Origin: CAZIRO01 sp964541595
Lineage (GTDB): Bacteria > Acidobacteriota > HRBIN11
NCBI GenBank assembly: GCA_964541595.1
Contig: CAZIRO010000177.1
Location: forward strand, 1-5,619
DNA length: 5,619 nt
Reading direction: 5' to 3'
Shown: in pieces, positions 5,561 to 5,619 of the stretch
How positions within the stretch are numbered: the first letter of the stretch is position 1
How the letters are laid out: every line of letters starts with the position of its first letter
The notes under the pieces: generated by a model
The model's input: only the letters and a program-made list of their open reading frames with translations
What the model was told of the DNA's origin: nothing
The model's database searches: none
Position numbers and translations under genes: made by a program

Positions 5561-5619
5561 CTGAAATCGGGCCAGGCCATGGGACACCGTGGGTCCGCAT
5601 GCGGTCATGCGCTATCCCC
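5561..5619 (+). repeat. Dispersed repeat, copy 2 (runs off window end)
   Basis: Beginning exactly at CTGAAATCGGGCCAGG, these 59 bases match the reverse complement of 225-283 with three substitutions. The sequence before 5561 is unrelated to the flank of copy 1, so 5561 is a true repeat boundary. The first 26 bases also match the left terminal repeat (26-51). It is probably the end of a second MITE-like element that continues beyond the window. Confidence 0.85.

Noticed and set aside
5137..5564. + strand open frames opposite the RuvC-like gene
   Set aside because: They are antisense shadows in a GC-rich region with no recognisable motifs; the - strand frame has family motifs.

Overview
The window reads as a piece of chromosome from a diderm (Gram-negative-type) bacterium with roughly 60% GC. 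It encodes a TonB-dependent outer-membrane receptor, which needs an outer membrane, alongside core bacterial genes for a long L25/CTC-type ribosomal protein and peptidyl-tRNA hydrolase. The phylum cannot be named with confidence from sequence alone; an Acidobacteria-like or deep-branching proteobacterial lineage is only a guess.

Layout from left to right. Bases 1-300 are non-coding and hold a compact MITE-like element (about 26-283). It has 26-bp terminal inverted repeats, is abutted by 8-bp direct repeats, and is filled with a hierarchical 7-bp tandem repeat array. A TATAAT promoter just outside its right end probably drives a tight + strand operon: rplY (L25/CTC), pth and a rhomboid protease, with gaps of 3 and 12 nt. 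From 2417 to 2978 is a 562-nt gene-free stretch packed with RNA structure. It holds a long imperfect inverted repeat after the rhomboid gene, a well-conserved adenosylcobalamin riboswitch, three further hairpins, and a stem that can sequester the Shine-Dalgarno sequence of the next gene. That gene encodes a BtuB-like TonB-dependent receptor, so this is a B12-repressed B12/corrinoid uptake unit. A converging - strand gene encodes a short RuvC-like nuclease with a D-E-D-D active site. The two genes are separated by a hairpin-rich 58-nt gap. The window ends inside a second copy of the left-hand repeat, in inverted orientation (56 of 59 bases identical).

Together, the first operon covers translation (5S rRNA binding, peptidyl-tRNA recycling) plus an intramembrane protease. 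The second transcript is a cobalamin sensor coupled to its transporter. The least explained material is the inverted pair of dispersed repeats bracketing the whole gene block, the heptad array inside one of them, the elaborate RNA leader, and the orphan RuvC-like protein next to a repeat copy.
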